This document shows positions 1 to 8,273 of a stretch of DNA of 64,000 bases, piece by piece (the first letter of the stretch is position 1; each line of letters opens with the position of its first letter). Source of the stretch: Proteinivorax hydrogeniformans (GTDB lineage: Bacteria > Bacillota > Proteinivoracia > Proteinivoracales > Proteinivoracaceae); the NCBI RefSeq assembly GCF_040515995.1, contig NZ_CP159485.1, positions 1,674,001-1,738,000 of the forward strand. The letters are read 5' to 3'. The notes beneath the pieces are model-generated. The model did no database searches, was not told where the DNA came from, and saw nothing but the letters and a program-made list of their open reading frames with translations. A program made the position numbers and the translations under genes.

Positions 1-248
1 AAAGTACAAGAAATGTGGATATAGATGTAAATGTATGTAAGAAAAAACAGGTCACAAATATGAGGGCTAGCGGCTCTGATGAAAACATCATCTTAACCCC
101 TCCTACTATCTTAAGTCTAGAGCAATCCTTAGAGTTTATCGGAGACGATGAGTTGCTAGAAGTAACTCCTGACAATCTAAGAATACGCAAAGTTCAACTA
201 GATAGCAAAAAAAGGATCAGGGAATGGAAAAGCAAGCAAGGGAAATAA
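1..248 (+). CDS. typA: GTP-binding protein TypA/BipA, C-terminal end (partial)
   Basis: Only the last 81 residues are inside the window; the frame stays open to the left edge, so the GTP-binding and elongation-factor domains lie outside. The visible part has the conserved TypA C-terminal signature: KKxVTNMRASGSDE, then LTPP, SLEQSLEFI and DDELLEVTP, ending in a basic tail. TypA is a ribosome-associated translational GTPase needed for stress and cold adaptation. The last 25 bases overlap the start of the SprT-like gene, which suggests co-transcription. The GTG at 15 is not a real start, because the homology continues upstream of it. Confidence 0.9.
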   Translation, partial: STRNVDIDVNVCKKKQVTNMRASGSDENIILTPPTILSLEQSLEFIGDDELLEVTPDNLRIRKVQLDSKKRIREWKSKQGK

Positions 249-703
249 CAGATAGTGAGTTAACGGAGCTTACAAAAACTGTTTCAAAGCAGTTTTTTGA
301 AACGTTACCTTCCATTACCACTACATTTAACCATAAGTGTTTAATCAATAATAGGCTACAAACTACAGCAGGCAGGTTTATAACCCCTTCTTGCAATATA
401 GAGATCAATCCTAAGTATTACGCTAAATACGGTAAGAATAGCTTAGTCGATGTTATTAAGCATGAGCTAGTACATTATCACTTATACCGCTTAGGTGGTG
501 GCTTTAAACATGGCGATAGTGATTTTAAAAAGCTATGTCAAATAGTTGGAGCCCCTAGATATTGTAAACCGCTGAAAAAGCCAAAGTTTACCTATATTTG
601 TAAAAAGTGCAGCAACCAATTTTTACGGATGAGAAAAGTTGATGTCAAAAGGTACAGATGCGGTAGCTGTAAAGGCAAGCTATTACCGTATGATAAAATT
701 TGA
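224..703 (+). CDS. SprT-like zinc metalloprotease family protein
   Basis: A 159-residue protein, the normal size for the bacterial SprT/YdcK family. It carries the metalloprotease motif HELVHYH at residues 80-86. After it comes a C-terminal zinc ribbon with CxxC pairs at 126/129 and 146/149. In eukaryotes SprT-domain proteins (Spartan) cut DNA-protein crosslinks; the bacterial members are poorly understood, so the substrate is unknown. The ATG overlaps the end of typA by 25 bases. The TGA stop falls inside the -35 box of the leuS leader promoter. Confidence 0.85.
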   Translation: MEKQAREITDSELTELTKTVSKQFFETLPSITTTFNHKCLINNRLQTTAGRFITPSCNIEINPKYYAKYGKNSLVDVIKHELVHYHLYRLGGGFKHGDSDFKKLCQIVGAPRYCKPLKKPKFTYICKKCSNQFLRMRKVDVKRYRCGSCKGKLLPYDKI

Positions 704-728
704 CATTTTGGGAAAACTAGTCTATAAT
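700..728 (+). promoter_or_regulatory. SigA-type promoter of the leuS leader
   Basis: Perfect TTGACA at 700-705 and perfect TATAAT at 723-728, separated by 17 bases. It lies just upstream of the T-box leader and begins within the sprT-like stop codon. Confidence 0.85.
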
Positions 729-740
729 ACTAAAATAAAA

Positions 741-984
741 ATATAGTTACGTCATGAAAAAGGAGTAGTAAAAGCACTTTGCCTTTCAGAGAGCCTTTGG
801 TCGGTGTAAAAAGGTAGGCAAAACTTTGAACTCGCCTTTTTAGGATTAACAGCCCAACCTATTTTAAGCTGTTACGGGTGACACCGTTAACTGTTCTTAA
901 GCGGAGTCTTAACTTAGACTCAAAAAGAGTGGTACCACGGAATTTAACCTTTCGTCTCTTATTTAGAGACGAAAGGTTTTTTTG
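741..984 (+). promoter_or_regulatory. T-box leader (tRNA-Leu sensing) upstream of leuS
   Basis: The leader has the T-box core AGAGTGGTACCACGGAA at about 926-942, followed by a strong terminator: a stem of about 14 bp (946-959 with 964-977) and a T run. A CTC triplet at 831-833 in the expected specifier-loop position (after GAA) is a leucine codon, matching the downstream gene. Uncharged tRNA-Leu should stabilise the antiterminator and raise leuS expression. The exact 5' end is inferred from the promoter. Confidence 0.9.
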
Positions 985-1009
985 TTAATATATTAAAGGA
1001 GTGTTGATA

Positions 1010-3451
1010 ATGAGTAGTTACTCTACTAAGATTGATGAAAAGTGGCAAAAAAAATGGGATGAAACTGAGTTATACAAGTTTGACACCGACAACGTAGAGC
1101 AAAAACTTTATTGCCTTGAGATGTTTTCTTACCCTTCAGGGAGCAATCTTCATGCAGGACATTGGTACAACTATGGCTTAACTGATTCCTGGGCTCGATT
1201 TAAGAAACTTAAAGGACATGAGGTTTTCCAACCAATGGGATTTGATGCTTTTGGTTTACCTGCAGAAAATTATGCAATTAAGACCGGCATCCATCCTAAA
1301 GACTCAACAATGAATAACATCGATACCATGGAGAAGCAATTAAAAGCCATGGGAGCTATGTTTGATTGGGATTATAGCGTTGTAACCTGTGACCCTAAAT
1401 ATTATAGGTGGACTCAGTGGCTTTTTCTAAAGTTATATGAAAATGACTTGGCATTTCGTAAAAACGCTCAAGTAAACTGGTGCCCACAATGTAACACTGT
1501 ACTTGCTAATGAGCAAGTTATCGAAGGCTTTTGTGAGCGTTGTGAAAATGAAGTTACTAAGAAAAAGCTGACGCAATGGTTCTTTAAAATAACAAAGTAT
1601 GCCGAAGAGCTTTTAGAAGGCCATAAGGATATAGATTGGCCGGAAAAAACAAAAGCCATGCAAAAAAATTGGATAGGTAAGTCCATTGGATCAGAAATCA
1701 CATTTAAGATAGTAGACAAAGATATTAACTTTACAGCATTTACCACTAGACCAGATACACTTTTCGGTGTTACTTATGCAGTGTTGGCCCCCGAAAATCC
1801 ACTAGTAGATGAAATTACCACTAAAGAATACAGAGAACAAATGGATAGCTATATCGAGGAAACAAAAAAACGTAGCGAAATTGAGCGACAAGCATCAAAC
1901 GATGAAAAAACAGGAGTGTTTACTGGAAGCTTTGCAATTAACCCGATAAATGGTGAAAAAATACCTGTCTGGGTAGCGGACTACGTATTATATTCTTATG
2001 GCACTGGAGCTGTAATGGCAGTACCCGGTCATGATGAAAGAGATTTTCAGTTCGCCACAAAATATGAGCTTCCTATAAAAAGGGTTATTGAAAGTTCAGA
2101 TGATGACTCCCTTCCATTTACCGGAGAAGGTAAATTAGTCAATAGTGATGAGTTTGATGGTCTGAGCTGGCAGGATGGTAAAAAAGCCATAATCGATAAG
2201 CTTAATCAAAGTAAGTTAGGTAAAAACAAAGTCCAATACAAGCTTAGAGACTGGCTAGTTTCTCGTCAGCGTTATTGGGGTGCTCCAATTCCAATCATTT
2301 ATTGTGATGACTGCGGTGTTGTTCCAGTTCCTGAAAAAGACTTGCCGGTAGAGCTTCCATATGATGTGGACTTTTCACCAGACGGTATCTCCCCCCTAAA
2401 AAAGCATGAAGACTTTATAAACACTCACTGTCCTAAGTGCGGAAAAGAAGCAAAGCGCGAAACAGATACTTTAGATACCTTTGTAGATTCAAGCTGGTAT
2501 TTTTTAAGGTATCCAGATAACGAAAACACAGAGAAGCCGTTTGATAAAGAATGGATCGACAAAATGCTTCCCGTGGATAAATATGTAGGGGGTCCGGAGC
2601 ATGCTTGTATGCACCTTCTTTATGCTCGCTTTATTTTTAAAGCCTTAAGAGATATGGGTTATGTTAGCAGTTCCGAACCATTTAAATCACTTATCCATCA
2701 GGGCATAATCTTAGGTCCAGACGGCAATAAAATGAGTAAATCAAAAGGAAATGTAATCTCACCTGACAGTTACATCGAGGAGTATGGGTCTGATGTGTTT
2801 AGATTATACCTCATGTTCGGCTTTGCTTATACCGAAGGAGGTCCGTGGGATGAAAATGGCATCAAACCTATAAAACGTTTTGTGGATAGAATTGAACGCA
2901 TTATTTTAACATATTTACAAAACAGTTCTGACTCAGATGATAAACAAATGGGTAAAGAAGAAAAGGAACTTAATTACCTGCGTCATAATACAATCAAAAG
3001 CGTCGATAATGACACAGACAAATTCCAGTTTAATACCTCCATCGCCAGAATGATGGAATTACTCAACGGGTTGTTCAAATACATGGAAACAGACAAGTCT
3101 AAAAATCTAAAACTTGTTAGAGAAATTCTTGAAGATTTTGTTATCATCTTAGCTCCTCATGCCCCCCACTTTGCTGAAGAAATGTGGGAAAAATTAGGCA
3201 TGGAGTATTCAGTCTTTAATCAACAGTTTCCTAAATATGATGAACGTGCCTTAGTGATGGATACTCAAGAGCTAGCAGTACAAATTAACGGAAAAGTACG
3301 GGGAAAAATTGAGGTAGAATCTGGTTCTTCTAACGAAGAAATAGAAAAGACTGCCCTTTCTAACGATAAAATTTCTGCCAATTTAGAGGGTAAAACCGTT
3401 AGAAAAGTGATAGTAATTAAAGGGCGAATTGTAAATATTGTAGCTTCTTAG
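1010..3451 (+). CDS. leuS: Leucyl-tRNA synthetase
   Basis: Class I aminoacyl-tRNA synthetase of 813 residues that charges tRNA-Leu in the cytosol. The HIGH-type motif is HAGHWYNYG near residue 48 and KMSKS is near residue 574. Between them lie a Cys-rich zinc module (WCPQC, CERC), the CP1 editing domain and a second CPKC pair. The anticodon-binding and C-terminal domains follow ([12 protein letters not shown]). I place the start at ATG 1010, because the AAAGGAG ribosome site at 996-1001 overlaps the earlier in-frame GTG at 1001. It is controlled by the T-box leader and ended by its own terminator. Confidence 0.97.
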   Translation: MSSYSTKIDEKWQKKWDETELYKFDTDNVEQKLYCLEMFSYPSGSNLHAGHWYNYGLTDSWARFKKLKGHEVFQPMGFDAFGLPAENYAIKTGIHPKDSTMNNIDTMEKQLKAMGAMFDWDYSVVTCDPKYYRWTQWLFLKLYENDLAFRKNAQVNWCPQCNTVLANEQVIEGFCERCENEVTKKKLTQWFFKITKYAEELLEGHKDIDWPEKTKAMQKNWIGKSIGSEITFKIVDKDINFTAFTTRPDTLFGVTYAVLAPENPLVDEITTKEYREQMDSYIEETKKRSEIERQASNDEKTGVFTGSFAINPINGEKIPVWVADYVLYSYGTGAVMAVPGHDERDFQFATKYELPIKRVIESSDDDSLPFTGEGKLVNSDEFDGLSWQDGKKAIIDKLNQSKLGKNKVQYKLRDWLVSRQRYWGAPIPIIYCDDCGVVPVPEKDLPVELPYDVDFSPDGISPLKKHEDFINTHCPKCGKEAKRETDTLDTFVDSSWYFLRYPDNENTEKPFDKEWIDKMLPVDKYVGGPEHACMHLLYARFIFKALRDMGYVSSSEPFKSLIHQGIILGPDGNKMSKSKGNVISPDSYIEEYGSDVFRLYLMFGFAYTEGGPWDENGIKPIKRFVDRIERIILTYLQNSSDSDDKQMGKEEKELNYLRHNTIKSVDNDTDKFQFNTSIARMMELLNGLFKYMETDKSKNLKLVREILEDFVIILAPHAPHFAEEMWEKLGMEYSVFNQQFPKYDERALVMDTQELAVQINGKVRGKIEVESGSSNEEIEKTALSNDKISANLEGKTVRKVIVIKGRIVNIVAS

Positions 3452-3458
3452 TTATAAA

Positions 3459-3497
3459 AGACATCCTGCAACATTGTTTGCAAGATGTCTTTTTTTT
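3459..3497 (+). terminator. Intrinsic terminator of leuS
   Basis: A 12-bp stem (AGACATCCTGCA with TGCAAGATGTCT, one G-T pair) followed by a run of eight T. Confidence 0.9.
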
Positions 3498-3539
3498 AGG
3501 TAATATTATAGTAATTGCTGGTAAAGAAAGGTGGTTGGC

Positions 3540-4982
3540 ATGAAAGACTTTTATTTAAGTTTTGATGAATCTAGTCCCAAATATCTACAGTTAACTAAAC
3601 ATATAAAAGAACTTATTACTTCAGGAAAACTTACAAATCACTATCGTCTTCCCTCTATTAGAAGGTTATCACAACATTTAAAGGTAAGTACCAGTACCAT
3701 AGTGCAATGCTACAATAATTTAGAAAACGACGGATTTGTATATAAAAAAGTAGGCGGAGGCACCTATGTAATAGGAGATAACAACAAAAGCATGCTTAAA
3801 GAAGACTTTTCCGATATATCGCTAGAAAGCAAAGTTCCATACGATTTTGCTTCTGCCTCCCCCTCTCCTGTTTTTTTTCCGGTCAAAACCTTTAAAGAAC
3901 TGTTGAACCGAGTGTTAGATAGAGATGGCGGATATGCCTTTAATTATCAAGAACAAGGTGGCTATCTTCCGTTAAGGCAAAGTTTAACATCTATGCTAAC
4001 AAACTATAAAATATATGTGACAGCACAAGAGGTCAGCATTATCACCGGTGGGCAGCAAGGGGTTGATATTATTGCTAAGGCGCTTTTAGAAAAGAATGAT
4101 TACGTCGTTGTGGAAAAACCTTCTTATCCTGGCGCAATTGCTTCTTTTAATTCGCGAAGTGCCAACATTATAGAAGTGCCCATCCGTCAAAAAGGAATAG
4201 ATCTGATACAGTTAGAGAAAGTTTTAGCTCAATATAAACCAAAATTAATGTATCTAATGCCAGATTTTCAGAGCCCGACAGGTTATCAATACGACCTTAA
4301 ATCTCGGAAAAAAGTAATCGAACTTGCAAATAAATATAACACTTATATAGTGGAAGATGATCATTTTAGCGACTTAAATTATACCTCTAACTCACTTCCA
4401 CCTCTCAAGTCCTTAGATACTATGGACAAAGTTATTTTTGTTAAAAGTTTCTCTAAGGCATTTATGCCAGGCCTTCGTCTTGCCTTAATGATCCCCCCAT
4501 CCTCTTTGCACAATCAATTAAATGAGGTAAAACAGCACACTGATATTTCTACCTCCGGTTTAGTACAGAGAGCCTTTGATTTATTTTTAAGGGAAGGCCT
4601 GTGGGATGTACACATTAAAAGCACAAAACAAATATACGCTCGAAGGTTTTCCACTGCACTAAAGATGCTTGAAAGAACTCTGCCATGGGAGGTCCCCTTT
4701 ACACATCCGACAGGCGGACTATGCATTTGGGTTTCTCTTCCCCATAACTACAACAGCCAAACGCTTTATTACGAAGCGTTGAAAAAGGGTGTGGCGATAT
4801 TACCTGGACACCGTTTTTATTTTAGCCAAAACCAGCACAATACCTTTCGCTTAAGTTTTACTTCTGTTACTGAGCAGGAAATTGCAGAAGGCACAAAATT
4901 ATTAGGCGATACTGTGAAACAGTTTTTAACCGATTACAGAGACTTAGGTCATTTAAAGCACCCTAAAAGTAAATTTTTTTAG
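3540..4982 (+). CDS. MocR/GabR-type regulator: GntR wHTH fused to PLP aminotransferase fold
   Basis: 480 residues in two parts. The first 75 or so residues form a GntR winged helix (YLQLTKHIKELI, then LPSIRRLSQHLKVSTSTI). The rest is a class I aminotransferase fold with the PLP lysine in VKSFSKAFMPGLR near residue 305 and the FQSPTG and EDDHFSDL motifs. MocR proteins are transcription factors that use PLP as a sensor and often control PLP synthesis, GABA or amino acid genes. No pdxST or gab genes lie nearby, so the target is unknown. The ATG at 3540 sits behind GAAAGGTGG, so I prefer it to the GTG at 3531. Confidence 0.85.
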   Translation: MKDFYLSFDESSPKYLQLTKHIKELITSGKLTNHYRLPSIRRLSQHLKVSTSTIVQCYNNLENDGFVYKKVGGGTYVIGDNNKSMLKEDFSDISLESKVPYDFASASPSPVFFPVKTFKELLNRVLDRDGGYAFNYQEQGGYLPLRQSLTSMLTNYKIYVTAQEVSIITGGQQGVDIIAKALLEKNDYVVVEKPSYPGAIASFNSRSANIIEVPIRQKGIDLIQLEKVLAQYKPKLMYLMPDFQSPTGYQYDLKSRKKVIELANKYNTYIVEDDHFSDLNYTSNSLPPLKSLDTMDKVIFVKSFSKAFMPGLRLALMIPPSSLHNQLNEVKQHTDISTSGLVQRAFDLFLREGLWDVHIKSTKQIYARRFSTALKMLERTLPWEVPFTHPTGGLCIWVSLPHNYNSQTLYYEALKKGVAILPGHRFYFSQNQHNTFRLSFTSVTEQEIAEGTKLLGDTVKQFLTDYRDLGHLKHPKSKFF

Positions 4983-5000
4983 CAACATTATAAAACCCTC

Positions 5001-5029
5001 TTGACTTTTACTGGATATTATCGTAAAAT
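5001..5029 (+). promoter_or_regulatory. Promoter of the Pro-Asp-Thr tRNA cluster
   Basis: TTGACT at 5001-5006 and TAAAAT at 5024-5029 with a 17-base spacer, ending 16 bases before the first tRNA. Confidence 0.7.
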
Positions 5030-5044
5030 AATACTTGTGGTTAT

Positions 5045-5121
<77 letters not shown>

Positions 5122-5124
5122 TTA

Positions 5125-5200
5125 GGAGCTGTGGTGTAGTGGTTAACATGCCTGCCTGTCACGCAGGAGATCGCGGGTTCGACTCCCGTCAGCTCCGCCA
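5125..5200 (+). tRNA. tRNA-Asp (anticodon GTC)
   Basis: Acceptor stem GGAGCTG/CAGCTCC, anticodon loop CTGTCAC, T-loop GTTCGACTC and encoded GCCA end. Separated by three bases from tRNA-Pro. Confidence 0.95.
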
Positions 5201-5208
5201 CTTAATTC

Positions 5209-5284
5209 GCCGACGTAGCTCAATTGGCAGAGCAGCTCACTTGTAATGAGCAGGTTGCGGGTTCGAGTCCCATCGTCGGCTCCA
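5209..5284 (+). tRNA. tRNA-Thr (anticodon TGT)
   Basis: Acceptor stem GCCGACG/CGTCGGC, anticodon loop CTTGTAA, T-loop GTTCGAGTC and encoded TCCA end. Confidence 0.95.
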
Positions 5285-5294
5285 TTTAAAAATC

Positions 5295-5318
5295 ACCGTC
5301 CAAAAGGACGGTTTTTTT
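5295..5318 (+). terminator. Terminator of the tRNA cluster
   Basis: The hairpin CCGTCC-AAAA-GGACGG is followed by seven T. Confidence 0.9.
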
Positions 5319-5368
5319 GATTTTAGTCCTTAAAAAGGTTATAATAAAATTCGTAAGGAGGTATCATT

Positions 5369-5614
5369 ATGTTATCAAGGGAAAAAATCCTTCGCATTAA
5401 CGAGCTAGCCAAAAAGAAAAAAACTGAAGGTTTAACACCTGCAGAGGCAAAAGAACAACAAAAATTAAGAGCAGAATACATATCTGCTGTTAAAGGCAGA
5501 GTAAATGATACAATTAAAAATACTAAGTTCGTCGATGAGAAAGGTAATGAAGTTAAAGTTACTAAGCGCAAAAAAAACGGTCAATCCTGCGGGTGCGGTT
5601 GCGGACATCATTAA
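5369..5614 (+). CDS. DUF896 (UPF0291/YnzC-type) small protein with Cys/His-rich tail
   Basis: 81 residues. The first 60 or so match the DUF896 family of short helical-hairpin cytosolic proteins: [20 protein letters not shown], then [13 protein letters not shown] and VKGRV. In B. subtilis, YnzC-type proteins are linked to the SOS-induced yneA operon, but no firm function is known. The unusual part is the C-terminus, which ends [11 protein letters not shown]: three Cys and two His, a potential metal ligand set. A strong GTAAGGAGG site precedes the ATG, and a bidirectional terminator follows. Confidence 0.85.
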   Translation: MLSREKILRINELAKKKKTEGLTPAEAKEQQKLRAEYISAVKGRVNDTIKNTKFVDEKGNEVKVTKRKKNGQSCGCGCGHH

Positions 5615-5657
5615 AAAGACTTCCAATGAGTTTTAACCTCATTGGAAGTCTTTTTTA
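5613..5657. terminator. Bidirectional terminator between converging genes
   Basis: A long hairpin (AAGACTTCCAATGAG with CTCATTGGAAGTCTT) has A runs on its left and T runs on its right, so it can serve both the DUF896 gene and the minus-strand membrane gene. Confidence 0.85.
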
Positions 5658-5999
5658 TTCTTCTTCCTTTTCTTCTTTATTTTGGATTTTTAATGAAATA
5701 CCGTTTTCTTTAGCTTTCGAAACTACTTTTAATAAAGATAAAATCTGAATAAAAACTAAAACACCCAATAAAATTAGACCAATATAATACCTGTCAAGAA
5801 AAACATATAGTAATGCGGCGATAGGTAGTAACGTACTATTGAATCGTTGGGCTTTTAAAACCCCAGTAGTTATCTCTTTAGCTATACCTTTTTGCTTATC
5901 ATCAGAGTTTACATCTATTAACTTCTGTAAATATACAGTAAAGATGTTAATTGCAAAGCTTACCGCTACTAATATCAAGACTAACCATAACATTTCCAT
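5655..5999 (-). CDS. Hypothetical small membrane protein
   Basis: 114 residues that I do not recognise. A hydrophobic N-terminal helix spans about residues 3-21. A short polar loop (DVNSDDKQKG) follows, then a hydrophobic block of about residues 56-92 that can form two helices, then a charged tail ending KEEKEEE. This predicts three membrane segments. A GGGG site lies about ten bases before the ATG. It is transcribed alone and converges on the DUF896 gene. No function can be assigned. Confidence 0.65.
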   Translation of the reverse strand: MEMLWLVLILVAVSFAINIFTVYLQKLIDVNSDDKQKGIAKEITTGVLKAQRFNSTLLPIAALLYVFLDRYYIGLILLGVLVFIQILSLLKVVSKAKENGISLKIQNKEEKEEE

Positions 6000-6128
6000 A
6001 ATACTAAGACCCCTTTTTATTTATACTTAACTACTTAAAAATAATTCTATCTAGACATGTCCTTTTCCTGCTTTTTGCTATCTTTTTTAGTGCTTTGTCA
6101 TATATAAATAACAAAGGAGTTGATTAAC

Positions 6129-7121
6129 TTGGGTAAGAGCGTAGCTATCGTTGGAGCTACAGGTGCTGTAGGTAGAACCATGGCAAAAGTTATAGAGGAA
6201 AAGAATTTAAACATTACTAAGATAGGGTTGTTTGCCTCTAAAAGATCTATTGGCAAAAAAATTAATATTGGCAGTAATGAGATCATTGTAGAGAAAACAG
6301 AAATTGACAAAGTTTCTAAGTATGATTATTGCTTATTAGCTGTCGATTCAAAACTTAGTCAAAAGTTAGCCCCTGAGCTAATAAAAAAAGGTACTATAGT
6401 GATAGACAATAGCTCTGCTTTCCGTCTAGATCATCAGGTACCTTTAGTTGTCCCTGAAGTAAACCCCCAAAAAGCTTATAACCACAAAGGTATTATATCC
6501 AATCCCAATTGTTCTACTATTCAAATGGTGTTGTCTTTATATCCGATACACTCCATTTCCCCCATACAGAGAGTTGTGGTAAGCACATACCAAAGCGCCT
6601 CCGGCGCGGGACAAAAGGCAGTGGATGAACTAAAAAACTGTACAGAAAACGTCCTTAATGGAGTTAAGTGTCAAAATGAAGCTTTTATTCACCCTATAGC
6701 TTTTAGTGCCATTCCACACATCGACTCATTTGATCCAAGCGGATACACAAAAGAGGAGCTGAAAATGAGCAACGAAACACAAAAAATTATGAACTCCCAA
6801 ATCAAAGTGTCTGCCACCTGCGTTAGGATTCCTACAATTAACTGTCATTGCGAGTCTATAAATATTCAAACAAAGAATAAAGTTACCGTAACTGATGCTC
6901 TTAAGGCATATGAAAAATTTCCATCGGTTAAGGTATGGGATAATCCAAAAGAAAATATATATCCCCTCCCCCCAAACGTTGACGGTTATGATGATGTTTT
7001 TATAGGAAGAATTCGGCAGGATAAAACTATAGAAAATGGCCTTAATATTTGGTCAGTGGCTGACAACCTGAGAAAAGGTGCAGCCACAAACGCAGTTCAA
7101 ATATTAGAGCTTTTAATCTAA
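6129..7121 (+). CDS. asd: Aspartate-semialdehyde dehydrogenase, stand-alone paralogue
   Basis: 330 residues. It shows the NADP-binding GATGAVG, the substrate-shaping NSSAFRLD, the catalytic Cys in SNPNCSTIQ and the closing NLRKGAATNAVQI. The enzyme converts aspartyl phosphate to aspartate semialdehyde for lysine, threonine and methionine. A second copy lies in the lysine operon at 42566-43555. The start is most likely TTG at 6129, nine bases after the AAAGGAG at 6113-6119; the TTG at 6120 touches the ribosome site. This copy is monocistronic with its own terminator, so it would escape L-box control. Confidence 0.92.
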   Translation: MGKSVAIVGATGAVGRTMAKVIEEKNLNITKIGLFASKRSIGKKINIGSNEIIVEKTEIDKVSKYDYCLLAVDSKLSQKLAPELIKKGTIVIDNSSAFRLDHQVPLVVPEVNPQKAYNHKGIISNPNCSTIQMVLSLYPIHSISPIQRVVVSTYQSASGAGQKAVDELKNCTENVLNGVKCQNEAFIHPIAFSAIPHIDSFDPSGYTKEELKMSNETQKIMNSQIKVSATCVRIPTINCHCESINIQTKNKVTVTDALKAYEKFPSVKVWDNPKENIYPLPPNVDGYDDVFIGRIRQDKTIENGLNIWSVADNLRKGAATNAVQILELLI

Positions 7122-7123
7122 AA

Positions 7124-7175
7124 AAAGGGCTGAAGAGAAAGATATTTTATCTTACTCTCTTCAGCCCTTTTTATT
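7124..7175. terminator. Bidirectional terminator between asd and permease
   Basis: AAAGGGCTGAAGAG pairs with CTCTTCAGCCCTTT across an AT-rich loop, with A and T runs on the two sides. Confidence 0.85.
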
Positions 7176-8167
7176 TAATGCTTATGCCCTGTTTTCAATA
7201 AAGATCTAATTAGAATTACAATTAATATGTACCCCCACACTTTTGAGCCATGTTCACCCCCACCTAATGCAGCAAGCTGTTGCACATCTTCCAATCTTAA
7301 ATCCCAGAAAATAGCACCTAAAACAGAAACCACGGAAAGTATAGAAACATATAAAATAGTGCTCAACTTACCAAAAGCTCTATGTAATAAAAAAAGCTGG
7401 CTAATATTTGTTGCCGGTCCCATTATCAACAAAATTATGCCGATTCCCGGCATAGCCCCTTGCCCTAACAAACTTGACACTAACGGTATACTGGCAATAT
7501 TACATATAAATATAGAAGATCCTATTACAGCTGAAATTGGGTAAGCAACCCCTTTGCTGTTACCTAGCAGGTTGAATATTAGACTTTCAGGTACAGTAGC
7601 CATTATAACCCCTGCAACAAAAAGACCATAAACTAAAGCTGGAGCTAAGTCCACTGCCAGTTCATCAAAGGCCCACCTAAAACCTTTAGCAATTTTTCCT
7701 TGGCTTTTATGTGAACAACAACCACATGTTTCTTTTTTCCGCCCTCCTACTATTTTAACGTTGACCACTAGGTTAGCAACAATACCAAGACAAAGTGCCC
7801 CAACCGCAACTGTACTTAAATAAGCGAGGGTCATAAAAAGGCCAAAGCTTGAATAGGCAAGGCCTATGGCAGCTGGGTTTATAGCAGGGCCAAGTACACA
7901 TAAGGTTAGAACCGGTCCAATTTTGACGCCTCTTTTATAAAATACCACGCCAATTGGGATTATACCACAAGAACAAACAGGAATTAAAAAACCGAGTAGT
8001 ATAGCTAAAAAAATAGGTTTTAACCCCTTGCCACCTAGCAATTTTTCCAGCACAGATTGAGGTAAAAAAGCATAAATAAATCCTGCTATAGTAAGGCCTA
8101 TTACAAACCAAAAACCGGTTGCCATCATCAATAGCCACATTCCATTAAGAGCATCTAATATAAACAT
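7175..8167 (-). CDS. Permease of the DUF318 (YraQ/ArsP-type) family
   Basis: 330 residues with about eight membrane helices. The family motif PVCSCGIIPIG lies near residue 65 and its mirror ICNIASIPLV in the second half, the internal repeat typical of the DUF318 permeases. ArsP members export trivalent organoarsenicals; other members are linked to Cu/Zn efflux. The central cytosolic loop holds ETCGCCSHK (Cys-rich), a possible soft-metal site. A GAAAGGA site precedes the ATG. No ArsR-type regulator is adjacent, so the substrate is open. Confidence 0.8.
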   Translation of the reverse strand: MFILDALNGMWLLMMATGFWFVIGLTIAGFIYAFLPQSVLEKLLGGKGLKPIFLAILLGFLIPVCSCGIIPIGVVFYKRGVKIGPVLTLCVLGPAINPAAIGLAYSSFGLFMTLAYLSTVAVGALCLGIVANLVVNVKIVGGRKKETCGCCSHKSQGKIAKGFRWAFDELAVDLAPALVYGLFVAGVIMATVPESLIFNLLGNSKGVAYPISAVIGSSIFICNIASIPLVSSLLGQGAMPGIGIILLIMGPATNISQLFLLHRAFGKLSTILYVSILSVVSVLGAIFWDLRLEDVQQLAALGGGEHGSKVWGYILIVILIRSLLKTGHKH

Positions 8168-8238
8168 TTATCTTATCCTTTCACAAACATAATGAGAGTT
8201 CAATTAATAAATATTAGTTACACTTTAGATTTATTCTA

Positions 8239-8273
8239 AAAAAGACTGCCAAAAAATATGGCAGCCTTTTTAT
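8239..8273 (-). terminator. Terminator of the MATE gene
   Basis: On the minus strand, AAAAAGGCTGCCA pairs with TGGCAGTCTTTTT and ends in a T run, directly after the MATE stop codon. Confidence 0.8.
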
